From: Candidatus Sulfopaludibacter sp. SbA3
Lineage (GTDB): Bacteria > Acidobacteriota > Terriglobia > Bryobacterales > Bryobacteraceae
Assembly (NCBI GenBank): GCA_945890485.1
Contig: CAMDCN010000008.1
Location: 124,001-188,000 of the forward strand
Direction of reading: 5' to 3'
Length of the DNA stretch: 64,000 bases
Shown: positions 1-8,320 of the stretch, piece after piece
Layout of the letters: each line of letters starts with the position of its first letter
How positions within the stretch are numbered: the first letter of the stretch is position 1
Program-made: the position numbers and the translations under genes
The notes under the pieces: generated by a model
What the model was told of the DNA's origin: nothing
Databases searched by the model: none
Seen by the model: the letters and a program-made list of their open reading frames with translations, nothing else

Positions 1-888
1 CAGTTCTTCCAAATCGGTGCCGAAGCCATCGGCCTTGAATCGCCCGTGCTCGACGCCGAAATCATCGAACTCGTTTCGACCCTGCTCGGCTCCTGCGGCA
101 TCCACGATTCCCGCCTTCTCATCAACTCCGTCGGCGACCCCGAATCCCGCGCCCGCTACGTCGCGAAGTTGAAAGAGGAGCTCGCCGGTCATATCAATGA
201 GCTTTCGGCGGACTCCCAACGCCGCGCTGTCACCAACCCCCTCCGCGTCCTCGATTCCAAGGACCCGCAGGATCAGCCCATCGTCGAAAAGCTCCCCAGC
301 ATCCACGACTTTCTGAACGACGGTTGCCGCGACCACTTCGCCGCCGTCTGCCGCTATCTCACGGACCGGGGCATCGTCTACGAAGTCAACCCGCGCCTCG
401 TCCGCGGACTCGACTACTACACCCACACGACGTTCGAATTCCTCCACGGTGCGCTCGGCGCGCAGAACGCCATCTGCGGAGGTGGCCGCTACAACGGCCT
501 CGCCGAATCCCTCGGCTCCAAAGTCCCCGCGCCCGGCATCGGCTTCTCCATCGGCCAGGACCGTCTGCTGATGGCGGTGGAAGATGCCAAACCCGCCGGC
601 TTCGATCCGAAGCCTCTCGATCTGTTCATCGCTCCCATGACGGAAGACGCGTTCCAACTAGGCGCCCGGCAAGCCAAGCAGCTCCGCGATGCCGGCTTCA
701 GTGTGGAAGTCGCTCCGGCCGGCAAGTTTAAGAAGCTCCTCGAACTCGCGAGCAAGTCCGGTGCCCGCTTTGCGCTGCTCATTGGCGACGACGAAATCGC
801 CAACGGCCGTTTCGGGCTCAAGAACCTCGCCACCGGCGAACAACAGGCCGTCGCCGCGTTTGACCTCGCGGCGCATCTATTAGGATGA
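1..888 (+). CDS. hisS: Histidyl-tRNA synthetase, 3' part (5' end outside window)
   Basis: Class II synthetase that charges tRNA-His in the cytoplasm. Frame 1 is open from base 1 and begins QFFQIGAEAIG, which matches the motif-2 region of HisRS, so the gene started before the window; the GTG at 46 is internal. The HisA region (LVRGLDYYTHTTFE), GGGRYNGL and motif 3 (GIGFSIGQDRL) follow. The last roughly 90 residues (PLDLFIAPM onward) form the anticodon-binding domain. The stop overlaps the ATG of the next gene by ATGA, so the two are probably translationally coupled. Confidence 0.96.
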   Translation, partial: QFFQIGAEAIGLESPVLDAEIIELVSTLLGSCGIHDSRLLINSVGDPESRARYVAKLKEELAGHINELSADSQRRAVTNPLRVLDSKDPQDQPIVEKLPSIHDFLNDGCRDHFAAVCRYLTDRGIVYEVNPRLVRGLDYYTHTTFEFLHGALGAQNAICGGGRYNGLAESLGSKVPAPGIGFSIGQDRLLMAVEDAKPAGFDPKPLDLFIAPMTEDAFQLGARQAKQLRDAGFSVEVAPAGKFKKLLELASKSGARFALLIGDDEIANGRFGLKNLATGEQQAVAAFDLAAHLLG

Positions 889-1352
889 GCGAACACACAG
901 CGGTAGTGGCGTGGCAGCGGTTAGACGGCGAAGTGTTCGTCGACAACCGCTATTCCCGCCGCCACAACGTGACTTTTGATGGCGGCGCATCCGTCGCCAT
1001 TTCCGCCTCCCCCCACGTGGTGCCTGTCCCTTTTTCCGACCCCGCCGCCGTCGACCCGGAGGAGCTCTTCGTCACATCGCTCGCCAGTTGCCACATGCTC
1101 TGGTTTCTCTCGCTAGCCGCCAAGGCCGGGTACGTCGTCGATCGCTACTGTGACGCCGCCAGCGGCATCCTCGGCCGCAACGCCGAAGGCCGGGAGGCGA
1201 TCACGGTAGTTACCCTCCGGCCCCACTGTCATTTTTCCGGCGCCAAGCTCCCCAACCCTGCCGACCTCGCCGCGCTCCACGATCGCGCCCATCACGCCTG
1301 CTTCCTCGCCAATTCCGTTCGCTCGGAGATCCGCATCGAACCGATTTTCTAA
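885..1352 (+). CDS. OsmC/Ohr family protein
   Basis: 155-residue OsmC-like protein. This family reduces organic hydroperoxides with two cysteines or has unassigned thiol chemistry. C69 lies in SLASCHMLWFL, the first conserved OsmC cysteine helix, and the second cysteine, C139, lies in HHACFLANS. EELFVTSLASCH is a typical OsmC segment. The ATGA overlap with hisS suggests co-transcription. I cannot tell Ohr from OsmC or YhfA-type proteins. The 3' end of the gene is duplicated just downstream. Confidence 0.85.
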   Translation: MSEHTAVVAWQRLDGEVFVDNRYSRRHNVTFDGGASVAISASPHVVPVPFSDPAAVDPEELFVTSLASCHMLWFLSLAAKAGYVVDRYCDAASGILGRNAEGREAITVVTLRPHCHFSGAKLPNPADLAALHDRAHHACFLANSVRSEIRIEPIF

Positions 1353-1530
1353 CGCGAAGGAAGACCCGTAGCCAGAGCGAATCCTCCCCAAACTCCCCGG
1401 CCCTGCCGACCTCGCCGCGCCCCACCTTCGCTCCCGCCACGCCTGCATCTTCGCCAATTCCGTTCGATCAGAGATCCGTCCCAATCCAATCGTCTGACGC
1501 GAAGGAAGACTCGCTGCCGGAGCGAATCGG
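1249..1530 (+). repeat. Degenerate tandem duplication (145-bp period) of the OsmC gene 3' end
   Basis: The last ~100 bases of the OsmC-like gene plus its first ~30 downstream bases recur once, shifted by exactly 145 bases. CCCTGCCGACCTCGCCGCGC occurs from 1256 (first copy, one mismatch near its end) and from 1401. AATTCCGTTCG occurs at 1311 and 1456, and GAAGGAAGAC at 1356 and 1501. No indel is needed, only substitutions. The second copy has no start and is not expressed as a protein. The rest of the 350-base gap (about 1531-1702) holds C-rich sequence and the aspS upstream region; I see no gene there. Confidence 0.85.
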
Positions 1531-1702
1531 CCCCGCCTCCCAGCCCAAACACCGGCAAGACCCGCCTACTTCCTCCCCCAACCCCGCCCAGCCCGAACAA
1601 TCGGCTTTCCATTGCTCAGGGACGTGCACCGCCGGAACCAATCTGCGAAACTAAGAAGATTGCCATTTTTCGGGGCACTTCGCTTCGTTTTCTCATTTTT
1701 CC

Positions 1703-3496
1703 ATGCCTGAACAAGTACCTTTGGATTTCCTCGGAGACCTGCGCCGCACCCATTCGTGCGGCCAACTGCGCGCCTCGGACGCCGGCTCCCGTTCGCTCTT
1801 GATGGGGTGGGTGCATCGCCGCCGCGACCTTGGTGGGATCATCTTCATCCACCTGCGCGATCGCGATGGTGTCACCCAGATCGTTTTCGAGGCCGACGAA
1901 AAGTTCGCCGCCGTCCACGCCAAAGCCGGCTTACTGCGTAGCGAGTACGTGGTTGCCGTCGAAGGCAAGGTAGTGCTGCGCGACCAGGACACCATCAATC
2001 CGGAAATCCCCACCGGCGAAGTGGAACTCGTCGCCGATCAGATCTGGATCCTCAACGAAAGCAAAACGCCGCCCTTCCCCATGGAAGAGAACGTCGACGT
2101 CAGCGAGGATGCCCGGCTCAAATATCGCTACGTCGATCTCCGCCGTCCTCGCATGCAGCGCAACATCATGCTGCGCTCGAAGCTCAGCTTCGCCATCCGC
2201 GAAGAGCTCTACCGCCAGGGCTTCCTCGAAATCGAAACGCCGTACCTCACCAAGTCGACTCCCGAAGGCGCTCGCGACTTCCTCGTCCCCTCCCGGATCA
2301 GTCCGGGCGAGTTCTACGCCCTCCCGCAGTCGCCGCAGATCTTCAAGCAACTGCTCATGATCAGCGGTTTCGAAAAGTACTTCCAAATCGTCCGCTGCTT
2401 CCGCGACGAAGACCTCCGCGCCGATCGTCAACCCGAGTTCACCCAGATCGACCTTGAGATGAGCTTCCCGCAGCAGGAAACCATCTTCTCGACGATCGAG
2501 CCGCTGCTCGAGAAGGTGTGCGCCGTCGCCGGCTTTACTGGCGTCAAGGCCCCGTTCCCGCGGCTGACTTACGCCCAGGCGATGCGCAGCTACGGCATCG
2601 ATAAGCCAGACCTCCGCCTTCCCCCGTTCCATTGCGTCGAAGACCTCTTCCCCGTGGACGAGAACTTCGCCACCCCTGGCCTGCCCATCGCGGCTATCGT
2701 CATCCCCAATGTAGGCCCCATCGCCCGGCGCGAACGCGACGAGATCAAGGCGTTCGGCGTCGAACGCGGCCTCCGCGTCTTCGACGACGTGAAGCGCCTT
2801 GAGCGCGATTTCCCCGAAGTGATGGAGAAGGTGCGAGAGCGCGCCGGCGTCGGCGAAAACGATCTTCTCATCCTCGCCGGCTGGGTAGGGGAAGGGAAGG
2901 GACCGATTCCGGAGTACACCGTGCTTCAGGGTGCGGGCCAACTCCGCCTCTATTGCGGCCAGAAGTTCAATGATCGGCACAAGTTGCTTGACCCGACCGA
3001 CTTCCGCTTCCTCTGGGTACTCGATTTCCCGATGTTCGAATGGGACGAAGAGGACCAGCGCTGGATGGCCGCCCATCATCCGTTCACCTCGGTACACGAC
3101 GAGGACATCGACAAGTTGACGGCGGACCCGGCCCGCTGCCGCGCCAAATCGTACGACATCGTCTTGAACGGCACCGAGCTCGGCTCCGGCTCCATCCGTA
3201 TCCATCGCCGTGACGTCCAGTCGGCTGTCTTCAGCTCGCTCGGCCTTTCGATGGAAGAAGCCCAGACCAAGTTTGGCTTCCTGCTCGAAGCGCTGGAGCA
3301 CGGCGCTCCGCCCCACGGCGGCATCGCCCTGGGTCTCGACCGCTTAGTGATGATCCTCGCCGGCGAGAAGTCTCTCCGTGACGTCATCCCGTTCCCCAAG
3401 ACCGCCAAAGGGACGGACCTGATGTGTGAAGCGCCAAGCGAAGTTCCCGAAAAGAGCCTGCGCGATCTCCACATCCGTCTCGCTACCAAGAAGTAA
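1703..3496 (+). CDS. aspS: Aspartyl-tRNA synthetase
   Basis: 597 residues, the usual bacterial length. An N-terminal OB-fold anticodon domain ([22 protein letters not shown]) is followed by class II motifs: [13 protein letters not shown] near motif 1, [23 protein letters not shown] (motif 2), and [15 protein letters not shown] (motif 3). A bacterial GAD insert lies between. The ATG at 1703 has no clear Shine-Dalgarno sequence, but the N-terminus fits the family. Whether it is discriminating or also charges tRNA-Asn cannot be read from the sequence; asnS is present further on (55354), which favours a discriminating role. Confidence 0.97.
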   Translation: MPEQVPLDFLGDLRRTHSCGQLRASDAGSRSLLMGWVHRRRDLGGIIFIHLRDRDGVTQIVFEADEKFAAVHAKAGLLRSEYVVAVEGKVVLRDQDTINPEIPTGEVELVADQIWILNESKTPPFPMEENVDVSEDARLKYRYVDLRRPRMQRNIMLRSKLSFAIREELYRQGFLEIETPYLTKSTPEGARDFLVPSRISPGEFYALPQSPQIFKQLLMISGFEKYFQIVRCFRDEDLRADRQPEFTQIDLEMSFPQQETIFSTIEPLLEKVCAVAGFTGVKAPFPRLTYAQAMRSYGIDKPDLRLPPFHCVEDLFPVDENFATPGLPIAAIVIPNVGPIARRERDEIKAFGVERGLRVFDDVKRLERDFPEVMEKVRERAGVGENDLLILAGWVGEGKGPIPEYTVLQGAGQLRLYCGQKFNDRHKLLDPTDFRFLWVLDFPMFEWDEEDQRWMAAHHPFTSVHDEDIDKLTADPARCRAKSYDIVLNGTELGSGSIRIHRRDVQSAVFSSLGLSMEEAQTKFGFLLEALEHGAPPHGGIALGLDRLVMILAGEKSLRDVIPFPKTAKGTDLMCEAPSEVPEKSLRDLHIRLATKK

Positions 3497-3514
3497 TCAG
3501 CCCCCAACGAAAAA

Positions 3515-3543
3515 GGGCGCTGGCCGAAGCCAGCGCCCTTTTT
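3515..3543 (+). terminator. Strong intrinsic terminator, likely bidirectional
   Basis: A perfect 10-bp stem GGGCGCTGGC/GCCAGCGCCC closes a CGAA tetraloop and is followed by TTTTT. The complementary A-run on the 5' side gives a T-run on the other strand. It sits 18 bases after the aspS stop and just before the convergent Gfo/Idh stop, so it can end both transcripts. Confidence 0.93.
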
Positions 3544-3561
3544 GCGTTTTGGGAGGGCGAA

Positions 3562-4899
3562 TTACGCCTTCGGGTTCTTGTCGACGATCTTAAACTTCTG
3601 CTCGTCGAAGTAGAGCACCTTGCCTTGCCGGTAGCTCTGCACGGCCATCGTGATCAGCACCTGCGCATGGGCCGCGGTTTCCACGTCGAGCGTTGGCTTG
3701 TTCCGGCTCACCATGCAATCCAGGAAGTTGCCCACGTGGGTGTCCATCGTGTTCAGGTCCTTCACCGGGATCTTCACGTCCTCGACGCCGAACTTGTACT
3801 TGTCGCCGCCAATCGGCTTCCGGGTCTCGCCCCGGCCCGCCACTTCCGGCTTCAACGTGATGAACGGAGAGAAGCCTTCAAACCGGCCGTGCTCCACCAT
3901 GATGATCGTGCCTTCGTGGCCGCGGATCAAGCCTGGAATGTGCTGCGAGTTCGCCATCGACGAGCTCAGCACCAGCGAGTGGCCCTCTTCGTAGTCGGCC
4001 AGCAAGTTGAACGTGTCCGGCACTTCCCGATCTTTGAATTCGTAGATGCCGCCGCCGGCCATCACGCGGGTCGGATACTGCGGTTTCGTCCAGCAGATAT
4101 TCATCGGCGCCACAACGTGGAAGAACAGGTCGGTCGCAATGCCGCCCGAGTAGTCCCAATACTTCCGGAAGCGGAAGAAACGGTCGGCGTCAAAAGGCCG
4201 CTTGGTCGCGCTACCCAGCCACATCTTCCAGTCGATGAAATTGTCGCCTTTGCCATCGGGGCCAGCTTCTTTATCGATCGGCCAGTTCCATTCGCCCTCA
4301 ATCGAATTGCGGTGGTAGGAGCCTTGGCTCAGCAACATCTTGCCGATTGCGCCGTCGGCAATGTACTTTTTCGCTTGGTGCCACTGGTTGCCGGAAGTCG
4401 TCTGCGAGCCCACCTGCAGAACGCGCTTGGTCTCCTTCACGGTGTCCATCAACTGCTTCACTTCTTCCACCGTATGGCACATCGGCTTTTCGACGTAAAC
4501 GTCCTTGCCGTTGTCCATCGCGGCCAAAGCCACCTTGGCATGCCAATGGTCCGGGGTCGCCACGATCACTGCATCGATTTCCGGATTGTTCACGACCTCG
4601 CGCCAGTCGAGCGTGCCCTTGCACTTGAACCGCGCGGCGGCTTCCGTCACGCGCTTCTGATAGACGTCGCAAACCTGAGCAATCTGGCACTTGCCGGTCT
4701 GCTCGCCCAGTTTCGCAAAGACGTTGGCCACGTAGCGGCCACGGCCGCCCACACCCACCACTCCAACGTTTATCTTGTCATTGGCGCCGATTACCCGGCC
4801 ACCTTTGGCGGCGGCCGGCTTCGCTGCTAAGGCGGAACCTGCTGCGGAGAGTGCGGCACCAGCGCTCCCGGCGTTAATCAGAAAATCTCGACGTTCCAT
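3562..4899 (-). CDS. Gfo/Idh/MocA family oxidoreductase, Tat-exported
   Basis: 445 residues. The N-terminus [17 protein letters not shown] carries a twin-arginine motif and a hydrophobic stretch, so a folded, cofactor-loaded enzyme is probably exported. The Rossmann segment [15 protein letters not shown] and the family signature VYVEKPMCH (catalytic-lysine region) are present. These enzymes oxidise sugars or inositols, but the substrate is unknown here. The gene stands alone, convergent to aspS. An inverted repeat (TCAGCGTC/GACGCTGA, 4917-4940) lies 17 bases upstream of the start codon. Confidence 0.9.
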   Translation of the reverse strand: MERRDFLINAGSAGAALSAAGSALAAKPAAAKGGRVIGANDKINVGVVGVGGRGRYVANVFAKLGEQTGKCQIAQVCDVYQKRVTEAAARFKCKGTLDWREVVNNPEIDAVIVATPDHWHAKVALAAMDNGKDVYVEKPMCHTVEEVKQLMDTVKETKRVLQVGSQTTSGNQWHQAKKYIADGAIGKMLLSQGSYHRNSIEGEWNWPIDKEAGPDGKGDNFIDWKMWLGSATKRPFDADRFFRFRKYWDYSGGIATDLFFHVVAPMNICWTKPQYPTRVMAGGGIYEFKDREVPDTFNLLADYEEGHSLVLSSSMANSQHIPGLIRGHEGTIIMVEHGRFEGFSPFITLKPEVAGRGETRKPIGGDKYKFGVEDVKIPVKDLNTMDTHVGNFLDCMVSRNKPTLDVETAAHAQVLITMAVQSYRQGKVLYFDEQKFKIVDKNPKA

Positions 4900-4916
4900 T
4901 CAGGGGACTCCTTCGG

Positions 4917-4940
4917 TCAGCGTCACAACCCGGACGCTGA
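4917..4940. promoter_or_regulatory. Inverted repeat upstream of the Gfo/Idh gene
   Basis: TCAGCGTC, 8-base spacer, GACGCTGA: 8-base perfect arms placed 17-41 bases before the start codon at 4899. It could be an operator or a leader hairpin. There is no direct evidence for either. Confidence 0.4.
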
Positions 4941-5010
4941 GCACACTTATCAATTCGGGGCATAGACCCTTTATCTGAGTCTACACCTGCGGGCCCACTG
5001 ATCAAAGAAC

Positions 5011-5697
5011 TTACGGCGCCGTCCGCATGTCCCCGGCGGAGCGGATGGCAACCGGCTGAAATATCCTATACCAGACATAGCTCGTCAAAATGCTGCCGGC
5101 TGAAATCACTAAGTTGCCAACATCCCGCACCTCATTCGGAAAGAACCGAAGCGCGTGACCCATCGCGTCAATTGTGCATTGCAGCCCTAATCCAGCACTG
5201 ATCAGGAGGATCGTTTGGTCCCGCTTGCGGTTCGATAACAGAAACGACCACAAAACCAAATTCATGCCAGCGGAAACAAAGGCAACATCGCGACTGACGA
5301 ACGTCATCCATCGGTTTGGCAACCCCGACGCAAAAACATCGTAGTGCCATGCGCCCGATCCGAAAAGTGCCACTACGAATCCAAGTGACATTAAAGTTAC
5401 CGTCCGTCCGATACCAGGTCGCAACTCTCCAGCCTTTCGAGTGAGCACCAAAAGTAGGATCACCCCGCACAATTGCATCGAGAGAGAGAGAATCCAGTAG
5501 GCGGAGCGGCTAACCCCCGTCCAGGTAGCGCCCGAACCCAAAAACGCAATGCTCATCGGAGCCGACAGGCTAAAGGTGAGGCAGAGGTAGGCGAACAGTA
5601 CCGGAAATCGACGCCAAGCGCCCCCCAGCATCGCCTGCAAGGCTCCAACTATAAATAGTGTGGTGAGGCCCGTAGAGAGATAGTAAAAAGCAGTCAC
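5011..5697 (-). CDS. Hypothetical polytopic membrane protein
   Basis: 228 residues with about seven hydrophobic segments, starting with MTAFYYLSTGLTTLFIVGALQAML. No enzymatic motif seen. The start is GTG at 5697, preceded by GAGGAG seven bases upstream. That Shine-Dalgarno sequence lies inside the 3' arm of a long hairpin (5697-5743). The gene lies 69 bases downstream of the exported repeat peptide (5767-6069) on the same strand, so the two probably form a cassette. Function unknown; a sensor, immunity or transport role would be a guess. Confidence 0.75.
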   Translation of the reverse strand: MTAFYYLSTGLTTLFIVGALQAMLGGAWRRFPVLFAYLCLTFSLSAPMSIAFLGSGATWTGVSRSAYWILSLSMQLCGVILLLVLTRKAGELRPGIGRTVTLMSLGFVVALFGSGAWHYDVFASGLPNRWMTFVSRDVAFVSAGMNLVLWSFLLSNRKRDQTILLISAGLGLQCTIDAMGHALRFFPNEVRDVGNLVISAGSILTSYVWYRIFQPVAIRSAGDMRTAP

Positions 5698-5743
5698 CGC
5701 AAAACTCCTCGGCTAAAGCTGGGCTCGCCAAGAGGTTTTGCGG
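5697..5743 (-). promoter_or_regulatory. Long hairpin sequestering the Shine-Dalgarno and start of the membrane protein gene
   Basis: The arms are CCGCAAAACCTCTTGGC and GCCGAGGAGTTTTGCGG on the minus strand, 17 bases each, with a 13-base loop. Nine outer pairs are perfect (CCGCAAAAC/GTTTTGCGG), there is a two-base mismatch, then the inner pairs close. The 3' arm contains GAGGAG and ends on the first base of the GTG start codon. Folding would hide the ribosome-binding site, suggesting translational control or coupling to the upstream repeat-peptide gene. Confidence 0.7.
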
Positions 5744-5766
5744 TGGAGAAAGGTAAAAATAGAAGA

Positions 5767-6069
5767 CTAGCCGACGAACGTGCCGTTGTCGTCCGGAGGA
5801 GGAATCGGTCCACCATGGAGGGCAAACGTGCCGTTGTCATCGGGAGGAGGAATCGGTCCGCCTTTAAGGGCGAATGTTCCATTATCGTCAGGGGGAGGAA
5901 TCGGGCCGCCTTTAAGCGCAAACGTGCCATTGTCATCCGGAGGGGGGATGGGACCGCCCTTGACGAAATGGGAAACGTTCGTTCCACGACTCTCCGAAAC
6001 ACCAGCGCTCATAGGGAGCACTAGCGCAAAGCATGTTGCAATTCCTAGTATAAGGTTTAGCTTCTTCAT
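5767..6069 (-). CDS. Exported small protein made of four 16-residue tandem repeats
   Basis: About 100 residues. I choose the ATG at 6069 (MKKLNLILGIATCFALVLP), which gives a clean Sec signal peptide; an upstream in-frame ATG at 6099 would add ten residues before it. The mature part is a short linker and four copies of KGGPIPPPDDNGTFAL (5770-5961; the last copy starts with H and ends VG). DNA copies are similar but not identical, so the protein sequence appears to be maintained. No cysteines in the repeats. I do not recognise the family; possibilities are a secreted peptide precursor, a surface-binding repeat or a signal. Confidence 0.75.
   Translation of the reverse strand: MKKLNLILGIATCFALVLPMSAGVSESRGTNVSHFVKGGPIPPPDDNGTFALKGGPIPPPDDNGTFALKGGPIPPPDDNGTFALHGGPIPPPDDNGTFVG
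5770..5961 (-). repeat. Four 48-bp coding tandem repeats
   Basis: Each 48-bp unit encodes KGGPIPPPDDNGTFAL or a close variant. Units differ at synonymous positions, which fits selection on the peptide rather than recent DNA slippage. These are not CRISPR repeats: there are no spacers. Confidence 0.9.
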
Positions 6070-6086
6070 TGGTATCCGCTCACCCG

Positions 6087-6150
6087 GTGCTTTTCGCACT
6101 CAAATTAACCTAGAGGCTACCGGGCTTCCTGCCCTAGACCACCTCAGGTC
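6087..6150 (-). promoter_or_regulatory. Structured 5' leader of the repeat-peptide gene, class unknown
   Basis: On the minus strand GACCTGAGG (6150-6142) pairs with CCTCTAGGTT (6116-6107, one bulge). Inside it GGGC/GCCC closes an AGGAA loop (6134-6122). Downstream is a separate hairpin GTGC-GAAAA-GCAC (6099-6087), 18 bases before the start codon at 6069. The layered stems suggest a cis-regulatory RNA, but I could not match it to a known riboswitch class by eye. Confidence 0.45.
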
Positions 6151-6187
6151 TTCAACTTATTCTAAGCGGAGGGATACTATTTGTATG

Positions 6188-6205
6188 CCTAGGATTTGTC
6201 CTAGG
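6188..6205. promoter_or_regulatory. Perfect palindrome, possible operator
   Basis: CCTAGGATTTGTCCTAGG: 7-base perfect arms (CCTAGGA/TCCTAGG) and a 4-base spacer, in the intergenic stretch between the ExeA-like gene and the repeat-peptide gene. A dimeric repressor could bind here. The rest of the 237-base gap (6100-6336) holds the structured leader and the ExeA-gene terminator. Confidence 0.4.
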
Positions 6206-6247
6206 ATCCGGTCAGGTCATCCCTTGCCGGAGGTTCCAGAACCAAAA

Positions 6248-6289
6248 CAAAAAGCAGGGCTTATCTGAATTTCATCAGACGAGCCCTGC
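6248..6289 (-). terminator. Intrinsic terminator of the ExeA-like ATPase gene
   Basis: On the minus strand GCAGGGCT (6289-6282) pairs with AGCCCTGC (6261-6254), with an inner TCTGA/TCAGA helix, followed by TTTTTGTTTT. It lies about 50 bases after the stop of the ATPase gene. Confidence 0.8.
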
Positions 6290-6336
6290 CTAGTGAGTTT
6301 TAATGTAGAACGCTACCCCCCCTGAAGGGTGGTGCT

Positions 6337-7227
6337 CTAGTCGCCGCGGTCGCGCATCGACGGGGCCTCAAAGGAGTCCTCGTAGATGCTGCGGATCGGC
6401 CGCAGCCTGCGCCCTGGCCATTCCAGACGCATATCGTCCGCCACCTCGTCCAACATCTTCTGCGTACACACCTTCGATTCCATCGCGAAAGCGGTGAGCA
6501 GCAGGTTGTCGCAAATGCCGTTGATCACACGGGGAATGCCACGCGACCGGATGTGAATCTCTTTGATCAGGTCGTCCGGAAACACCGCTTGATCCGTCAG
6601 CCCGACTTTGGCCAATCGGCTGTCGATGTATTCGGCCGTCTCTTCAATCGAAAACGGCTTCAGGTTGTAGCGCAGTACAATCCGCTGCTTCAATTGACGC
6701 AGATTGGGCGCATCCAGCTTTCGATCAAATTCGGGCTGGCCGGCCAGAACGATCTGCAATAGCTTTCCCTTCCGGTTCTCCAAATTTCCCAGCAGTCGGA
6801 TCTCTTCGAGCACTTCCCAGTCCAGGTTGTGGGCCTCGTCGACGATCAACACCGTGGTGCGGCCTTCGTTCGCCTGCTGAATCAACAAGTTGTTGAGCGC
6901 GAAAAGAACCTCAGTCTTCGATGTACGCTCACACCGAAGATCCAGGTCGTAAGCAATCATCTCAAAGAACTGCTGCGGATTAATCCGCGAGTTGAACAGA
7001 AACGCAAACTCGATGTACTGGGATTCCAGATACTCGCGTAGACACTCGAGCATCGTCGTTTTGCCGGTGCCGACTTCGCCCGTCAAAACGATAAAGCCCT
7101 TACGGCTCTGCACGCCGTAAATAAGATTTGCCAGTGCCTCTTCGTGTTGAGAACTTCGGTACAGGAACGCCGGGTCCGGAGACAGATTGAAGGGGTTATC
7201 CGTTATCCCAAAGAAAGCGTTATACAT
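6337..7227 (-). CDS. ExeA/GspA-like AAA ATPase
   Basis: 296 residues. MYNAFFGITDNPFNLSPDPAFLYRS is the typical N-terminus of the ExeA/XrtA-associated ATPase family. Walker A is GEVGTGKTT (50-58), Walker B is VLIVDEAH (126-133), and an AAA lid follows. Relatives drive secretin assembly or exosortase/polysaccharide loci. No secretin, GspB or exosortase gene is adjacent, and the peptidoglycan-binding tail of true ExeA is absent. It is the first gene after the csm operon on the same strand, separated by 106 bases; I see no evidence of a functional link. Confidence 0.85.
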   Translation of the reverse strand: MYNAFFGITDNPFNLSPDPAFLYRSSQHEEALANLIYGVQSRKGFIVLTGEVGTGKTTMLECLREYLESQYIEFAFLFNSRINPQQFFEMIAYDLDLRCERTSKTEVLFALNNLLIQQANEGRTTVLIVDEAHNLDWEVLEEIRLLGNLENRKGKLLQIVLAGQPEFDRKLDAPNLRQLKQRIVLRYNLKPFSIEETAEYIDSRLAKVGLTDQAVFPDDLIKEIHIRSRGIPRVINGICDNLLLTAFAMESKVCTQKMLDEVADDMRLEWPGRRLRPIRSIYEDSFEAPSMRDRGD

Positions 7228-7333
7228 AGGGGCAGCCGCGAACTATTTCATCCTACCATGCTAGACAGCAGATATTTCCTGAGCAATTTATCGGCCAGTA
7301 CTGGCACTTTCGTGAGGCTTCCGCATCCAAGGA

Positions 7334-8320
7334 TTAACTGAGCTTCTGATATTCCAACCGCACCCACCCCGGAACTGTCCCCGGTTCGCCACCGACATAC
7401 AGCACCCTTTGGGACTTCGGGAACGCAAATGCCGTCGCCAACGCTTCCCGATAGCCAGGAACGGAATCCAATACTGCCCGCGCTGCCGCCAGTCTGGGCC
7501 CCGTGGCGATTGACTTCGACAAGAAACCGCCGCCCCAGCCCACACTCAATAAACAACCGGCACCCGCCTCCACTCCCGCCAGATTCTGTTGCAGTTTCCC
7601 CAGCCGGTGTACTGACGCAAACTCCCGCTGCCGGGCCAACATCGCTTCGGCCTGCTGCGAAGCCGCTGCAAAATCCTCCGCCCACTCGCCGGTCACCGTG
7701 CCCCGGCCGCTGAATACCGTCCCCGGCGCGGCGCATTCCACAAACGTCGGTGATGCTTTCCAACGCAATTCAGCTCCCCCCGGCTTTACCGGCGCCGCGA
7801 TGCGGGAGTAGTAAACCCGGTAGCTGTCGCCCGTCTCCGGCGTCCCGTCCCCCAGTCGCCATCCGCGTAACAGCTTCGCCGCGCTCTGATTACGAAACGA
7901 ACCCATTTGTTCTGGAGTCGTTCGTGCACTCAACAACGCAGTTTTCAACGCGCCCTTCAGGGCGGTAGCCGGCATCATCTTGCCGCTTGGTCCGGCGCAG
8001 AACGTCGGAATAAAAATCTCCTCGTCCTTGGCCTGCTCCCAAAGCGCCACCAGCCCCGGATCCTCGAGCGGGATGCGCCGTACGGCATAGGACTGCGCAT
8101 ACCCTCCCCAGCTTTTGAACTCCAACCGCCGGGCCCGGCCCAACTCCGCCAGATAGCCTTCCATACGGGGCGTCCCCGCCAACCGCCGAAAGATCAAGCT
8201 CTGATCCAGGACGTTCACCTGGTCTTTCCACACCATATAGTCGATCGGCGCCAACCGCTTCCCGTCGCCCACCAGCGTCGGCGTCAGCACCGTCAACCGC
8301 CATCGGATCGGAACGCTCAC
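7334..8320 (-). CDS. csm5: Type III-A CRISPR effector subunit Csm5 (Cas7 family)
   Basis: 328 residues from the GTG at 8320, which overlaps the csm4 stop as GTGA. The open frame runs further upstream, but that part is only the shadow of csm4. The N-terminus WRLTVLTPTLVGDGKRLAPIDYMVWKDQVNVLDQ matches the Csm5 start (LTP.HIG.G..L.PIDY), and KMMPATALKGALKTAL is the G-rich RAMP helix region. Csm5 caps the 3' end of crRNA on the Csm filament. It is the last gene of a five-gene operon. Confidence 0.85.
   Translation of the reverse strand: MSVPIRWRLTVLTPTLVGDGKRLAPIDYMVWKDQVNVLDQSLIFRRLAGTPRMEGYLAELGRARRLEFKSWGGYAQSYAVRRIPLEDPGLVALWEQAKDEEIFIPTFCAGPSGKMMPATALKGALKTALLSARTTPEQMGSFRNQSAAKLLRGWRLGDGTPETGDSYRVYYSRIAAPVKPGGAELRWKASPTFVECAAPGTVFSGRGTVTGEWAEDFAAASQQAEAMLARQREFASVHRLGKLQQNLAGVEAGAGCLLSVGWGGGFLSKSIATGPRLAAARAVLDSVPGYREALATAFAFPKSQRVLYVGGEPGTVPGWVRLEYQKLS

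Noticed and set aside
1931-3316. 461-residue minus-strand ORF
   Set aside because: Antisense shadow of aspS, no domain.
5770-5961. Four 48-bp repeats as a CRISPR array
   Set aside because: Repeats are contiguous without spacers and encode one clean peptide after a signal sequence; they lie more than 1.3 kb beyond the csm operon.
7228-7333. CRISPR leader or array remnant after csm5
   Set aside because: Only 106 bases, with no repeated unit.
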